Origin: Exiguobacterium sp. TNDT2
Lineage (GTDB): Bacteria; Bacillota; Bacilli; Exiguobacteriales; Exiguobacteriaceae
Direction: 5' to 3'
DNA length: 39,365 nucleotides
Assembly: GCF_003331145.1 (NCBI RefSeq)
Contig: NZ_QLVE01000029.1
Span: 1 to 39,365, forward strand
The notes under the pieces: model-generated
Databases searched by the model: none
Told to the model about the DNA's origin: nothing
What the model saw: only the letters and a program-made list of their open reading frames with translations
In this document: one piece after another, positions 15,714 through 23,601 of the stretch
Numbering within the stretch: position 1 is the first letter of the stretch
Layout of the letters: every line of letters begins with the position of its first letter
Made by a program: the position numbers and the translations under genes

Positions 15714-16952
15714 ATGTCTACTGTAACCATGCCGACCGAGGCAGAATTTGCCCGCTATGCTGAGCTTGCCGTCAAAAAAGGTGTCAACATTCAGCCGGGC
15801 CAACAGCTCGAAGTTCGAGCTGATTTAAGTCAAGCACCGCTCGTCCGTCAAATCGTGAAAGCAGCTTACGCGGCTGGGGCGAAACAAGTGTATGTCAACT
15901 GGAGCGACGAAGAGACGACGAAACTCCGTTACTTCAATGCCCCGGCCGATGCCTTTAAAGAGTTTCCAGAATGGCTCAAAGCCCGCTTTGAGCAACTGGC
16001 CGAAGAGAAGACGGCGTTCCTATCGATCGTCAGCGACGACCCGGATGCACTGAACGGCGTCGAGTCATCACGCATCGCGGACTCGAACCGTGCGGCCGGC
16101 GTGGCACTTGCGAAATGGCGCAAGTATGTCATGAGCGACAACGTCAGCTGGTCAATCGTTGCTGGCGCTTCGGAAGCATGGGCGAAGAAAGTTTTCCCAG
16201 ACCGTGAAGACGCCGTACCAGCCCTTTGGAAAGCGATTTTCGAAGCGACGCGCATGGACCAACCAGATGTCGTCGCGGCGTGGGATACGCATGACGCATC
16301 GCTCCGTGAACGCGCGACGTTACTCACGAACAAGAAGTACACGAAGCTCCACTACAAGGCACCGGGCACGGAGCTGACGATCGGTCTTCCGAAGAAACAC
16401 GTCTTCCTTGGCGGCGGCGGTCCGAACATCGACGGTGTCGATTTCATCGCCAACATGCCGACGGAAGAAGTGTTCACGCTCGCCGATAAAGATTCGGTCG
16501 AAGGACACGTGTCGAGCACGAAACCGCTCAGCTATAGTGGTAACTTGATCGATGGGTTCACGCTCTGGTTCGAAGGTGGGAAAGTCGTGAAGGCGGAAGC
16601 GAAACAAGGACAACAGGCACTCGATGAGTTGTTGAACCTCGATGAAGGGGCGCGCCGTATCGGAGAAGTCGCGCTCGTGCCGGACGATTCACCCATCTCG
16701 AACTCTGGTCTCCTCTTCTATAATACGTTGTTCGACGAGAACGCATCGTGCCACTTGGCGCTCGGACGCGCGTACTCGACATGTCTCGAAGGCGGACCGC
16801 AAATGTCTGCCGAAGAGCTCGCCGAGAACGGTGCGAACGACTCAATGACACACGTCGACTTCATGATCGGCTCGGCCGAGATGAACATCGACGGCGAACT
16901 CGAAGACGGTTCACGCGAAGCCATCATGCGTGACGGGAACTGGGTCATTTAA
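15714..16952 (+). CDS. M29 family metallo-aminopeptidase (AmpS/PepS/AmpT type)
   Basis: A 412-residue cytosolic aminopeptidase that removes N-terminal residues using a two-metal centre. Conserved M29 blocks are present: VRADLSQAPLVRQIVKAAYAAGA near the N-terminus, LTIGLPKKHVFLGG, NMPTEEVFT, and the metal-ligand region GEVALVPDDSPIS...FDENASCHLALG, with a further aspartate/histidine-containing MTHVDFMIG block. ATG 15714 follows AAAAAGGAGG; the open frame extends upstream without support. Length equals the family's. A strong terminator follows. Confidence 0.95.
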   Translation: MSTVTMPTEAEFARYAELAVKKGVNIQPGQQLEVRADLSQAPLVRQIVKAAYAAGAKQVYVNWSDEETTKLRYFNAPADAFKEFPEWLKARFEQLAEEKTAFLSIVSDDPDALNGVESSRIADSNRAAGVALAKWRKYVMSDNVSWSIVAGASEAWAKKVFPDREDAVPALWKAIFEATRMDQPDVVAAWDTHDASLRERATLLTNKKYTKLHYKAPGTELTIGLPKKHVFLGGGGPNIDGVDFIANMPTEEVFTLADKDSVEGHVSSTKPLSYSGNLIDGFTLWFEGGKVVKAEAKQGQQALDELLNLDEGARRIGEVALVPDDSPISNSGLLFYNTLFDENASCHLALGRAYSTCLEGGPQMSAEELAENGANDSMTHVDFMIGSAEMNIDGELEDGSREAIMRDGNWVI

Positions 16953-16958
16953 ACAAGC

Positions 16959-16994
16959 AAGAGACGAATTCCTTTGTGGAATTCGTCTCTTTTA
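16959..16994. terminator. Terminator between aminopeptidase and esterase genes
   Basis: AAGAGACGAATTCC pairs with GGAATTCGTCTCTT around a five-base loop, followed by TTATTA. It is shared by two convergent genes; the esterase stop abuts it. Confidence 0.88.
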
Positions 16995-17777
16995 TTATGT
17001 CAATTCATAGAGGAAAGCGAGGGCGTTTGGTAGCCGTCGTCGCCACGCGATCTCGTTATGGACGGCACCGGGCTCGACTTCATAGCGGAAGGCGATCCCT
17101 GTTCGCGCAATCGTCTCGACGAGTTTCGCGTTCGTATAGAGGTAATCCTCAGGTGTGATCGGTCCGCTCGTCTCGTTCGTCCCGATGTCCATATAGAGGC
17201 GCGCCGTCACATCGGCCAGCTTCACTTCCCGGATGAGGGAGTCGAGATTGGCCCAAGCGGCCGTCGAGAGCGAGCCGACGCGCCGGATGGACGGGTAGGC
17301 CGTCATCATATAGAGCGAGATGACCCCGCCCATCGAGCTGCCCATCACGCCGACGTCGTCCGGGTCGGTCGCATAGCGTTCATCGATCCACGGTTTCAAC
17401 TCTTGCATGAGCCAGTCGGCGTAAGCACGCCCTTTACCCCCGAGCGTGGGCCGTGTCTTGGCGAGTTCCGGTCCGATTCGCCGGTATAGCATCTCATCCT
17501 CATAAAACGAATACTCATCGTAGCGGTCGAGCCAGTCCGGCGCACTCGCGATGGCGACGACCATGAGCGGCAATTGTAAGTCCTCGATGTGGCGGTCAAT
17601 CGACCAACCTTCGCCGATCGTGGCGGTCTTGCCATCGAACACGTTTTGACCGTCGTGCATATAGAGGACCGGGATCCGCTCGTCAGCCGACACAAAGTCG
17701 GGACGATAGACGCGCACGATTCGTTTCTGTCCTCGTGTCATCTCGGTCGGTAACGTAAAGCTAAATTGCTCAAGCAT
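16995..17777 (-). CDS. Esterase, alpha/beta hydrolase (esterase D/Fes-like family)
   Basis: A 260-residue alpha/beta hydrolase of the putative-esterase family. It has VLYMHDGQNVFDG near residue 40 (oxyanion region), the nucleophile elbow G-S-S148-M-G-G, and a C-terminal histidine in GAVHNEIAWRRRLP; an aspartate around MDIGTNE completes a plausible triad. No signal peptide. ATG 17777 follows GGGAG; the open frame extends 23 residues further but without a ribosome binding site. Relatives include ferric-enterochelin-esterase-like proteins, so a siderophore substrate is possible, though no iron genes adjoin. Confidence 0.85.
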   Translation of the reverse strand: MLEQFSFTLPTEMTRGQKRIVRVYRPDFVSADERIPVLYMHDGQNVFDGKTATIGEGWSIDRHIEDLQLPLMVVAIASAPDWLDRYDEYSFYEDEMLYRRIGPELAKTRPTLGGKGRAYADWLMQELKPWIDERYATDPDDVGVMGSSMGGVISLYMMTAYPSIRRVGSLSTAAWANLDSLIREVKLADVTARLYMDIGTNETSGPITPEDYLYTNAKLVETIARTGIAFRYEVEPGAVHNEIAWRRRLPNALAFLYELT

Positions 17778-17846
17778 GTAAAGCGCTCCCTTCCCATTAA
17801 CTGTCTCCATTTTGCCGGGTGGAGCCGGGGAATGCAATCGGCACAT

Positions 17847-17875
17847 TTGACTACCTACCGTTCGTTAGTTAAAGT
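17847..17875 (+). promoter_or_regulatory. Promoter with embedded TetR-type operator
   Basis: TTGACT (17847-17852) and TAAAGT (17870-17875) are 17 bp apart. The spacer holds CTACCG-TT-CGTTAG, an inverted repeat with one mismatch in the style of TetR-family operators. The regulator encoded directly downstream probably binds here and controls itself and the two exporter genes. Confidence 0.6.
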
Positions 17876-17902
17876 GATGAGAGAGAAAGGGGACGATCTG
17901 TG

Positions 17903-18481
17903 ATGAATACGAAACAACGAATCGAACTGGTGGCGCGGCGCCGATTTGCGCTTGAAGGATATGAAGGCTTGTCGCTCGCCTCGCTCGCTGAGGATGTCGG
18001 CATTAAAAAGGCGTCGCTATACGCTCATATCGAAGGGAAAGAACAACTGTTCAAACAAGTCGTCAAGGACATGGGGAACCGTTATGCACGTATCTGGCAA
18101 GAAGCACGGGACGCTTCCGTTGACGCTGCGCCACTCGAGCGAATCGAGGCAATCGTCGAGGCGTTAATTCGCTTCTTTGAAGAAGAAGAGACGTGGATGC
18201 TGACGAAACGGATGTTGCTCGTCCCACCGCCCGAGTTGCGATCGTTCATCGAGACGACGCTCGGTTCGGTCGAAACAGACTTACAAGCGTTTGAGAAAGA
18301 ACAGTTTCGATTGGCGATGGAGCAGGGCGCCTTACCCGAACAGTCACTCGAGGACGTGTATGACGCCTATTATTGCTTTTTGGACGGAGCGCTTCTTTCG
18401 CTCTTCACGCTTGAGACGAATCGCGTCAAACGGCAACGGGCCGCATTCACGATTTTCAAGAAGGGAGTCGGGTGGACATGA
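17903..18481 (+). CDS. TetR family transcriptional repressor of the SMR pair
   Basis: A 192-residue regulator. The N-terminal HTH is typical of TetR: ARRRFALEGYEGLSLASLAEDVG, with recognition helix KKASLYAHIEGKEQLF. The C-terminal 140 residues form the variable ligand-binding part. ATG 17903 is used behind AAAGGGGACG. Its stop overlaps the start of the first SMR gene (ATGA), and a likely operator lies in its own promoter. The order tetR-SMR-SMR matches Bacillus subtilis yvdT-yvdS-yvdR. The inducer is probably an exported cationic compound. Confidence 0.9.
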   Translation: MNTKQRIELVARRRFALEGYEGLSLASLAEDVGIKKASLYAHIEGKEQLFKQVVKDMGNRYARIWQEARDASVDAAPLERIEAIVEALIRFFEEEETWMLTKRMLLVPPPELRSFIETTLGSVETDLQAFEKEQFRLAMEQGALPEQSLEDVYDAYYCFLDGALLSLFTLETNRVKRQRAAFTIFKKGVGWT

Positions 18482-18822
18482 AACAAGATCAACTAGCCTG
18501 GGTTTGGCTCGTGCTCGCCGGCCTGCTCGAAATCGTTTGGGCGACGACGATGAAACTGTCGAACGGATTCACGGTGCTCGGTCCGAGTGTAGTTACCATT
18601 CTCTTATTGATTGTAAGTTTTGGATTGTTGGCGATGTCATTCCGGACGTTACCGGCCGGGACCGGCTACGCCGTTTTTACCGGCATCGGGGCCGTCGGGA
18701 CGGTCATTGTCGGGGCGATTTTGTTCGATGAGGCGCTTACCGGGATGAAGCTCGTCTTGATCGCGACGCTCCTCATCGGCGTGATTGGACTGAAACAAGT
18801 GACGGGAGGGGAGTCGGCATGA
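18478..18822 (+). CDS. Small multidrug resistance (SMR) transporter subunit A
   Basis: A 114-residue four-helix membrane protein of the SMR family, which exchanges protons for cationic substrates. The membrane glutamate is E18 in AGLLEIVWATTMK, and the sequence after it (LSNGFTVLGPS) is SugE/Gdx-like. AAGGGAG precedes ATG 18478, which overlaps the tetR stop. It overlaps the second SMR gene by four bases, as expected for a two-component (heterodimeric) exporter. Substrate could be quaternary ammonium compounds or guanidinium-like cations; no guanidine riboswitch was seen. Confidence 0.92.
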   Translation: MKQDQLAWVWLVLAGLLEIVWATTMKLSNGFTVLGPSVVTILLLIVSFGLLAMSFRTLPAGTGYAVFTGIGAVGTVIVGAILFDEALTGMKLVLIATLLIGVIGLKQVTGGESA

Positions 18823-19133
18823 GTTGGGTATTTTTAATTGGAGCGGGTCTTGCCGAGATGATGGCCGTATTCTTTATGGGAAAATCGAAAGGCTATCAGA
18901 TTTTCAAATGGTCTGCTCTATCCGTCGGAACGTTTGCTTTAAGTTTTTATTTATTGTCGCGTTCGCTCGAGACGCTCCCGCTCGGGCTGGCTTATTCGAT
19001 TTGGGTCGGGATCGGGGCGGCCGGCGGGGTCGTGCTCGGCATGTTGTACTTGAACGAATCCCGGGACCGGTGGCGCATCTTCTTCTTATTGCTTATTATC
19101 GGGAGCGTCATCGGGTTGAAAGTTGTCGCGTGA
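18819..19133 (+). CDS. Small multidrug resistance (SMR) transporter subunit B
   Basis: A 104-residue partner SMR protein with four predicted helices. The proton/substrate glutamate is E13 (GAGLAEMMAVFFMG); the LGLAYSIWVGIGAAGG block is the conserved helix-3 dimer region. ATG 18819 overlaps the preceding stop, so translation is coupled. Paired non-identical SMR subunits usually insert in opposite orientations. No clear terminator follows before the acetyltransferase gene. Confidence 0.92.
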   Translation: MSWVFLIGAGLAEMMAVFFMGKSKGYQIFKWSALSVGTFALSFYLLSRSLETLPLGLAYSIWVGIGAAGGVVLGMLYLNESRDRWRIFFLLLIIGSVIGLKVVA

Positions 19134-19200
19134 GCAGGATTAGCTTCGAATAAAAACGGGAATTGAATAGTTCAGACTGTGAACGAAAGGGGCGGGGACG

Positions 19201-19758
19201 ATGAGTCATATCAAACTGCAATCCGAGCGTCTACGACTCGAACCTTACACGATTGCTGATTTTTATTTCGTGAAATCGCTACTCCAAGATCCGCGGGTCA
19301 TGCGCTTCATTAGCCCGGATGGAAAGCCGTATACGGATGAACAGACAATTGAATGGTTCGAGCGCCAGTTGGCCCGTTATCAGACGGGTCGTCAAACCGG
19401 ATTGCTCAAATTGATGTCACGCGAGAGCGATGAGCCGATCGGTCACGCCGGCACGTTGCTTCATGAACTCGATGGCACGATTGAACTTGAAGTCGGTTAT
19501 TGGTTGGCGCCGAAACATTGGCATATGGGCTACGGACGCGAAGCAGCGGCACGTCTCATGCGTCATGCATTCGAAGAAGGGGAGAAAGAGATTATTTCTT
19601 TGATTCATCCGGATAACGTCCCATCCCAACGAGTCGCGAAATCGAACGGGTTGCACTGGGATCGTGACACGGAGTATCAAGGTATGCTCGTCTCTGTCTA
19701 TGCCGGAGATTTAGAGCGATTGTGCCGCCATATGAAGCGGGAAGAAATGACACGTTGA
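19201..19758 (+). CDS. GNAT acetyltransferase (RimJ/RimL type)
   Basis: A 185-residue N-acetyltransferase. It starts with SERLRLEPYTIADF, the hallmark beginning of the RimJ/RimL-like group, and has ELEVGYWLAPKHWHMGYGREAA, whose H-MGYGREA part is the acetyl-CoA phosphate-binding loop, then HPDNVPSQRVAKSNG. Acceptor unknown: ribosomal protein, antibiotic or small amine. ATG 19201 is preceded by AAAGGGGCGGGG. It follows the SMR operon by 67 bp and may be read through from it. Confidence 0.85.
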   Translation: MSHIKLQSERLRLEPYTIADFYFVKSLLQDPRVMRFISPDGKPYTDEQTIEWFERQLARYQTGRQTGLLKLMSRESDEPIGHAGTLLHELDGTIELEVGYWLAPKHWHMGYGREAAARLMRHAFEEGEKEIISLIHPDNVPSQRVAKSNGLHWDRDTEYQGMLVSVYAGDLERLCRHMKREEMTR

Positions 19759-19787
19759 AAAAAATGAAAAAAAATTTTAAAAAACAG

Positions 19788-19816
19788 TTGCCAAGGCATT
19801 AGTTTCTTGATATATT
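19788..19816 (+). promoter_or_regulatory. Promoter of tRNA-Val
   Basis: TTGCCA (19788-19793) and TATATT (19811-19816) with a 17-bp spacer lie 30 bp before the tRNA. A short leader hairpin GTGTCC...GGACAC (19821-19840) sits between the start point and the tRNA 5' end. Confidence 0.7.
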
Positions 19817-19845
19817 AATAGTGTCCTTAAGAGAGGACACGACCT

Positions 19846-19918
19846 GATTCTGTAGCTCAGCTGGGAGAGCGCTACCTTGACAGGGTAGAGGTCGCTGGTT
19901 CGAGCCCAGTCAGAATCA
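19846..19918 (+). tRNA. tRNA-Val (anticodon GAC)
   Basis: Complete cloverleaf of 73 nt: acceptor stem GATTCTG/CAGAATC with discriminator A, D-arm GCTC...GAGC, anticodon stem CTACC/GGTAG with loop TTGACAG giving anticodon GAC, five-base variable loop, T-arm GCTGG-TTCGAGC-CCAGT. CCA is not encoded. It is a single tRNA, not part of a cluster, with its own promoter and a structured trailer. No integrase is near it. Confidence 0.97.
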
Positions 19919-19937
19919 CTTGGGTGCCAAACCCGAT

Positions 19938-20000
19938 GCGAAACCCATAGGAACGTGGGTTTCCGCGATGCCACTTCTTGCGAGAAGTGGCTTTTTTTGT
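19938..20000 (+). terminator. Structured tRNA trailer ending in a rho-independent terminator
   Basis: Two hairpins follow the tRNA: GCGAAACCCA pairing with TGGGTTTCCGC (19938-19966, one bulged C), then GCCACTTCT/AGAAGTGGC (19970-19991) with a TGCG loop and seven T. The second is the terminator; the first is extra structure that might make the processed trailer a stable small RNA. Confidence 0.85.
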
Positions 20001-20011
20001 TTTTCTTTCAA

Positions 20012-20041
20012 TTGACAGCCTACATAAACAGTTGGTATATT
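20012..20041 (+). promoter_or_regulatory. Promoter of the DUF554 gene
   Basis: TTGACA (20012-20017) and TATATT (20036-20041) separated by 18 bp, 35 bp before the start codon. Confidence 0.7.
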
Positions 20042-20075
20042 CCTCTCAATACATACAGAAACGGGGAATTTTCCA

Positions 20076-20777
20076 ATGGTCTTAACCGGAACGATCGTCA
20101 ACGCGACGTTAATCGTGATTGGCACATTACTTGGGCTCTTATTTCACCGCATCCCCGAACGCATGAAAGAGACGGTCACCGCCGCCATCGGTCTCGCGGT
20201 CGTCTTGCTTGGAATTCAAATGGGAATGAAGAGTGAGAATTTTTTAATTGTAATCGGTAGTCTCGTCATCGGGGCGGCGCTCGGTGAATGGTGGAAGCTC
20301 GATGAGAAGTTGAACGAGGTCGGCTATCAATTGGAACACCGGCTCGGCGGAAAGAGCAAGTCGAGCATCGCCGAAGGGTTCATCACGGCGACGCTCATCT
20401 TCGTCATCGGGGCGATGGCCGTCATCGGCGCACTCGACAGCGGGTTGCGCGGGGACCATGACGTCCTCTATACGAAAGGGTTGATTGACGGCTTCACGGC
20501 ACTCGTCCTCAGCTCGACGCTCGGAATCGGGGTCATGTTCTCTGCCGTACCGGTTCTCTTATATCAAGGGGCAATCGCCTTGCTCGCCATTCAAATCATG
20601 AAGTTCATCCCAGAGTCACTCATGGATGACTTCATTTTAGAAATGACGGCGACCGGTGGCGTCATGATCGTCGCAATCGGTTTGAATTTGGTCGGCATCA
20701 CCCGGATTCGCGTCGCAAATCTATTGCCAGGGATTTTGATGGTCGCGGTCATCGTATCCATCCTACATATCGTATAA
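20076..20777 (+). CDS. DUF554/YqgA family membrane protein
   Basis: A 233-residue integral membrane protein with six or seven hydrophobic segments. It matches the DUF554 (YqgA/YdfK) family: starts TGTIVNATLIVIGTLLG, and has GSLVIGAALGEWW, the SSIAEGFITATLIFVIGAMAVIGALDSG block and a following DHDVLYTKGLIDGF. The family is often guessed to be a transporter, without firm evidence. ATG 20076 follows CGGGGAA. It is monocistronic, with its own promoter and a terminator shared with the convergent proC-type gene. Confidence 0.88.
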   Translation: MVLTGTIVNATLIVIGTLLGLLFHRIPERMKETVTAAIGLAVVLLGIQMGMKSENFLIVIGSLVIGAALGEWWKLDEKLNEVGYQLEHRLGGKSKSSIAEGFITATLIFVIGAMAVIGALDSGLRGDHDVLYTKGLIDGFTALVLSSTLGIGVMFSAVPVLLYQGAIALLAIQIMKFIPESLMDDFILEMTATGGVMIVAIGLNLVGITRIRVANLLPGILMVAVIVSILHIV

Positions 20778-20780
20778 TAG

Positions 20781-20816
20781 AAAATCCGAGACATGCGATG
20801 CGTGTCTCGGATTTTT
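20781..20816. terminator. Bidirectional terminator
   Basis: AAAATCCGAGACA pairs with TGTCTCGGATTTT; A- and T-runs on the two sides allow use from both strands. The stop codon of the opposite gene begins at the last T (20816). Confidence 0.9.
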
Positions 20817-21598
20817 CAGTTCTTCGGTTGTTCGACTTGTTCTTTCGCGCTTTCACGAAGTGCTGACGCCATAACGTCCGCCAAATCGCGCGAGCGGAGG
20901 ACACCGACGCCACGGTCGGTCGGACCGTCCGGTGCGGCCACGTCCGCAATCAAGTCGTTCGTCGGTCGTGTCTCGTGAAGCAACAGTTCGGCCGATCCTT
21001 TCATCGCCTGGGCGACAATTTGGCGCGCCGTTGATTCGTCGAAGCCGGCATCGGTCAAGACTGGCGTCATCGAACCGACGATTTCATAGAAGAAAGCCGG
21101 ACTGCATCCGGCGGCAGCCATGAAGGCGGACATCGTCTTCGCATCCGTCACCGCTGTGCGTCCGACGCGTTCAAACAGAGCCGTCGCGGTGTCGCGGACC
21201 GTATCATCCGTCTCAGGGCCGAACCAGAGCCCGGTCATCCCGCTCCGATAAGCGACCGGCGTGTTCGGCATCGCGCAGACGGCTGGGAGACCTGAAGCTT
21301 CTTCAAGCTCGCTCGGTTCGATATGGGCCGCTACCGAGACGAGGAGCGGTGTGATCCACGTCTTCAAGCGGACATATGGTAGCACCCCGTCCGGTTGCAT
21401 CGCAAGGACAACGATGTCATACGCGTTGACGTCCTCCTCGTCGACGATTTGTACGCCGAGCTCGGCGTGAAGTTCTGTCAGACGTGTCCGGTCACTCCGG
21501 TTCGTCATCGTGATTTGTTCAGGAGACAGACCTGAGGCCAGCCATCCGCGGACGAGTGATTCGCTCATCGATCCTGCTCCTACCATTAAAATATTCAT
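20816..21598 (-). CDS. Pyrroline-5-carboxylate reductase family protein (ProC/ComER-like)
   Basis: A 260-residue NAD(P)H-dependent reductase. The N-terminal Rossmann motif is MVGAGSMSESLVRGW; AVCAMPNTPVAY and the C-terminal AAAGCSPAFFYEIVGSM block are characteristic of P5C reductase, with AAPDGPTDRGVGVL in place of the usual SPGGTT segment. The last difference makes it a divergent member, so a ComER-like role rather than housekeeping ProC is possible. If active, it makes proline from P5C, the product of RocD. AGAGG precedes ATG 21598; the ORF could extend to a GTG nine bases upstream. Confidence 0.82.
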   Translation of the reverse strand: MNILMVGAGSMSESLVRGWLASGLSPEQITMTNRSDRTRLTELHAELGVQIVDEEDVNAYDIVVLAMQPDGVLPYVRLKTWITPLLVSVAAHIEPSELEEASGLPAVCAMPNTPVAYRSGMTGLWFGPETDDTVRDTATALFERVGRTAVTDAKTMSAFMAAAGCSPAFFYEIVGSMTPVLTDAGFDESTARQIVAQAMKGSAELLLHETRPTNDLIADVAAPDGPTDRGVGVLRSRDLADVMASALRESAKEQVEQPKN

Positions 21599-21705
21599 AA
21601 TCGTCACCTCTTCACATAGATTCGGTCGTGTACATGTTGCCTATCATAACAAATGATGCGTCAAATAGCGCCTCTCGTGCTCAACTTGTGAAACAAAGGA
21701 AAAAC

Positions 21706-21753
21706 GTGACACCGTCTTGTCACTGGGTTGTCGCAGACGTCACGGATGACAAG
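21706..21753 (+). other. Possible alternative RNA hairpins in the yidD leader
   Basis: TGTCAC (718-723 of this stretch, i.e. 21718-21723) can pair with GTGACA at 21706-21711, or as CTTGTCA (21716-21722) with TGACAAG at 21747-21753; the two pairings exclude each other. They lie 47 bases or more upstream of the yidD start. No T-run follows, so any control would act on translation. Weak evidence. Confidence 0.25.
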
Positions 21754-21799
21754 TCGGACGGGGCGAGCTATCATGGCAGTAATACTGGAGGCGATGAAA

Positions 21800-22069
21800 G
21801 TGAAACGAGTGTTAGTTCGGGGAATACGAGGGTACCAGCGCTTCATCTCCCCATTAAAACCACCGACGTGTCGGTTTTATCCGAGTTGTTCGCATTATGG
21901 GATTGAGGCAATCGAGAAACATGGTGCGCTCAAAGGCGGGTATTTGACGACGCGCCGACTAATGCGTTGCCAACCGTTCCATGCGGGCGGTCTCGACTAC
22001 GTGCCGGACGAGTTCGATTGGAAGGCGCCATTACAACGTGAAAAACCCCCATCTCAGCGAGACGTCTAA
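21800..22069 (+). CDS. yidD: Membrane protein insertion efficiency factor YidD
   Basis: An 89-residue small protein of the YidD family, which associates with the inner membrane and helps YidC-dependent insertion. Signature: [22 protein letters not shown], followed by [16 protein letters not shown] and [17 protein letters not shown], with conserved cysteines. GTG 21800 is chosen because it lies eight bases after TGGAGG; the ATG six bases upstream is too close to that site. This start also gives the family's usual N-terminus. The stop codon is inside the loop of a terminator hairpin. Confidence 0.93.
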   Translation: MKRVLVRGIRGYQRFISPLKPPTCRFYPSCSHYGIEAIEKHGALKGGYLTTRRLMRCQPFHAGGLDYVPDEFDWKAPLQREKPPSQRDV

Positions 22070-22088
22070 TCGACGGCTCGCTGTTTTA
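22055..22088 (+). terminator. Terminator overlapping the yidD stop
   Basis: CAGCGAG-A-CGTC pairs with GACG-G-CTCGCTG (one mismatch) around a loop containing the TAA stop of yidD, followed by TTTTA. Confidence 0.7.
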
Positions 22089-22130
22089 GATACAGGTCAT
22101 TTTTCTATAGTTTGTTTTAGTACAATACTT

Positions 22131-22160
22131 TTGACAATCTTCTAAGTATTCTGAAAAAAT
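22131..22160 (+). promoter_or_regulatory. Possible promoter of the AGCS symporter gene
   Basis: A perfect TTGACA (22131-22136) is followed after 18 bp by AAAAAT, a poor -10, 39 bp before the start codon. Confidence 0.35.
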
Positions 22161-22198
22161 AGAGATGTACGATTACATAGGGGAAAGGGGAATACAAC

Positions 22199-23557
22199 AT
22201 GGGTCAATCGTTCAGTGAACTGATCGGTACGATTTCGAACTTTGTGTGGGGACCACCGTTATTGATTTTGCTTGTGGGGACAGGCATCTACTTGACGGTA
22301 CGGCTCGGGGGACTTCAAGTCACGAAGTTGCCGTACGCATTGAAGCTCGCGTTTTCTAAAAACCAAGACAAATCATCGAAAGGGGATATCAGTCACTTCC
22401 AAGCGCTCATGACGGCGCTCGCGGCCACGGTCGGTACGGGGAATATCGTCGGGGTCGCGACGGCCGTCGTACTCGGGGGCCCGGGTGCAATCGTCTGGAT
22501 GTGGGTGTCCGGATTCTTTGGGATGGCGACGAAGTACGCGGAAGCCGTACTTGCGGTCAAATATCGGGTCACCGATGAACGCGGGCAGATGGCCGGGGGA
22601 CCGATGTATTACTTGGAGCGCGGGTTGAAGCAGCGCTGGCTCGCGGTCGCCTTTGCCGGGTTCGCTTCCCTCGCGGCGTTCGGGATTGGGAACGGGGTTC
22701 AGACGAATTCGGTGGCGATGGCACTCAAAACGACGTTTGACGTACCACTTTACGTATCAGGTATCTTGATTATGATTTTCACGGGTGCGGTCATCTTGGG
22801 CGGTGTCAAATCGATTGGACGTGTCGTCAGTTACTTCGTACCGGTCATGATCGTTTTTTATCTTGGCAGTGGGTTATTGATTATGATCATGAATTATACG
22901 CTTATTCCAGATGCGATCGCGCTCATCTTCAGCAGCACGTTAAGCCCAGAAGCGATTGGAGGAGGAGCCATCGGAGCTGCGATTCGTTACGGGGTCGCGC
23001 GCGGCGTCTTCTCGAACGAAGCTGGTCTTGGGTCGGCACCAATCGCGGCAGCGGCGGCCAAGACGGATATGCCGGGACGTCAGGCACTCGTCTCGATGAC
23101 GCAAGTGTTCCTCGATACGCTCATCGTCTGTTCGGTCACAGGGATTACGCTCGTCATGGGTGGGCAAATTGGGTCGGGACTCGAGGGGGTCGAATTGACA
23201 ACGGCGACGTTCGAGCAGTTCTTAGGACCGGCCGGCGGATATATCGTGACAATCGGCCTCGTCATGTTCGCCTATTCAACGGTGCTCGGATGGTCGTATT
23301 ACGGGGAACGCTCGATTCACTACTTGTTCGGTCAGAAATCGATTCTTCCGTATCGGATTGCCTTCGTCCTTGTCGCCGGACTTGGTGCGATGACGACGAA
23401 CTTGAACCTCGTCTGGGCGCTGTCTGATGTGTTCAACGGCTTGATGGCCATCCCAAACTTGATTGGTCTTCTGTTCTTGTCGGGTGTCGTGATCGCCGAG
23501 ACGAAACGGTTCAATCAGCAACTCGAGATCGAAAATCGTAATCGAAAAGCATCTTAA
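22199..23557 (+). CDS. Alanine/glycine:cation symporter family protein (AGCS, AlsT-like)
   Basis: A 452-residue sodium (or proton) coupled amino-acid symporter with about 11 membrane helices. AGCS signatures are visible: FQALMTALAATVGTGNIVGVATA near residue 68, the loop GQMAGGPMYYLERGL, GVARGVFSNEAGLGSAPIAAAAA around 265 and AYSTVLGWSYYGERS near 365. Substrate may be alanine, glycine or glutamine. ATG 22199 follows AAAGGGGAA. The gene is monocistronic and ends in a strong terminator shared with the convergent potassium-channel gene. Confidence 0.93.
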   Translation: MGQSFSELIGTISNFVWGPPLLILLVGTGIYLTVRLGGLQVTKLPYALKLAFSKNQDKSSKGDISHFQALMTALAATVGTGNIVGVATAVVLGGPGAIVWMWVSGFFGMATKYAEAVLAVKYRVTDERGQMAGGPMYYLERGLKQRWLAVAFAGFASLAAFGIGNGVQTNSVAMALKTTFDVPLYVSGILIMIFTGAVILGGVKSIGRVVSYFVPVMIVFYLGSGLLIMIMNYTLIPDAIALIFSSTLSPEAIGGGAIGAAIRYGVARGVFSNEAGLGSAPIAAAAAKTDMPGRQALVSMTQVFLDTLIVCSVTGITLVMGGQIGSGLEGVELTTATFEQFLGPAGGYIVTIGLVMFAYSTVLGWSYYGERSIHYLFGQKSILPYRIAFVLVAGLGAMTTNLNLVWALSDVFNGLMAIPNLIGLLFLSGVVIAETKRFNQQLEIENRNRKAS

Positions 23558-23601
23558 CGAAACACGCCACCGTCCTCAAGGAGACGGTGGTGTGTTTCGT
23601 T
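23556..23601. terminator. Bidirectional 19-bp terminator stem
   Basis: A 19-bp stem (23556-23574 with 23583-23601, core ACGAAACAC; one wobble pair). It includes the symporter stop at the base, and the stop of the potassium-channel gene lies in the loop (23576-23578). Confidence 0.9.

Noticed and set aside
17778-17902. Guanidine riboswitch in front of the SMR operon
   Set aside because: No ykkC-type conserved segments; the region instead holds a promoter with a TetR-like operator.
19846-19918. tRNA-Val as integration site of a genomic island
   Set aside because: No integrase, no repeated tRNA 3' end and ordinary chromosomal genes on both sides.
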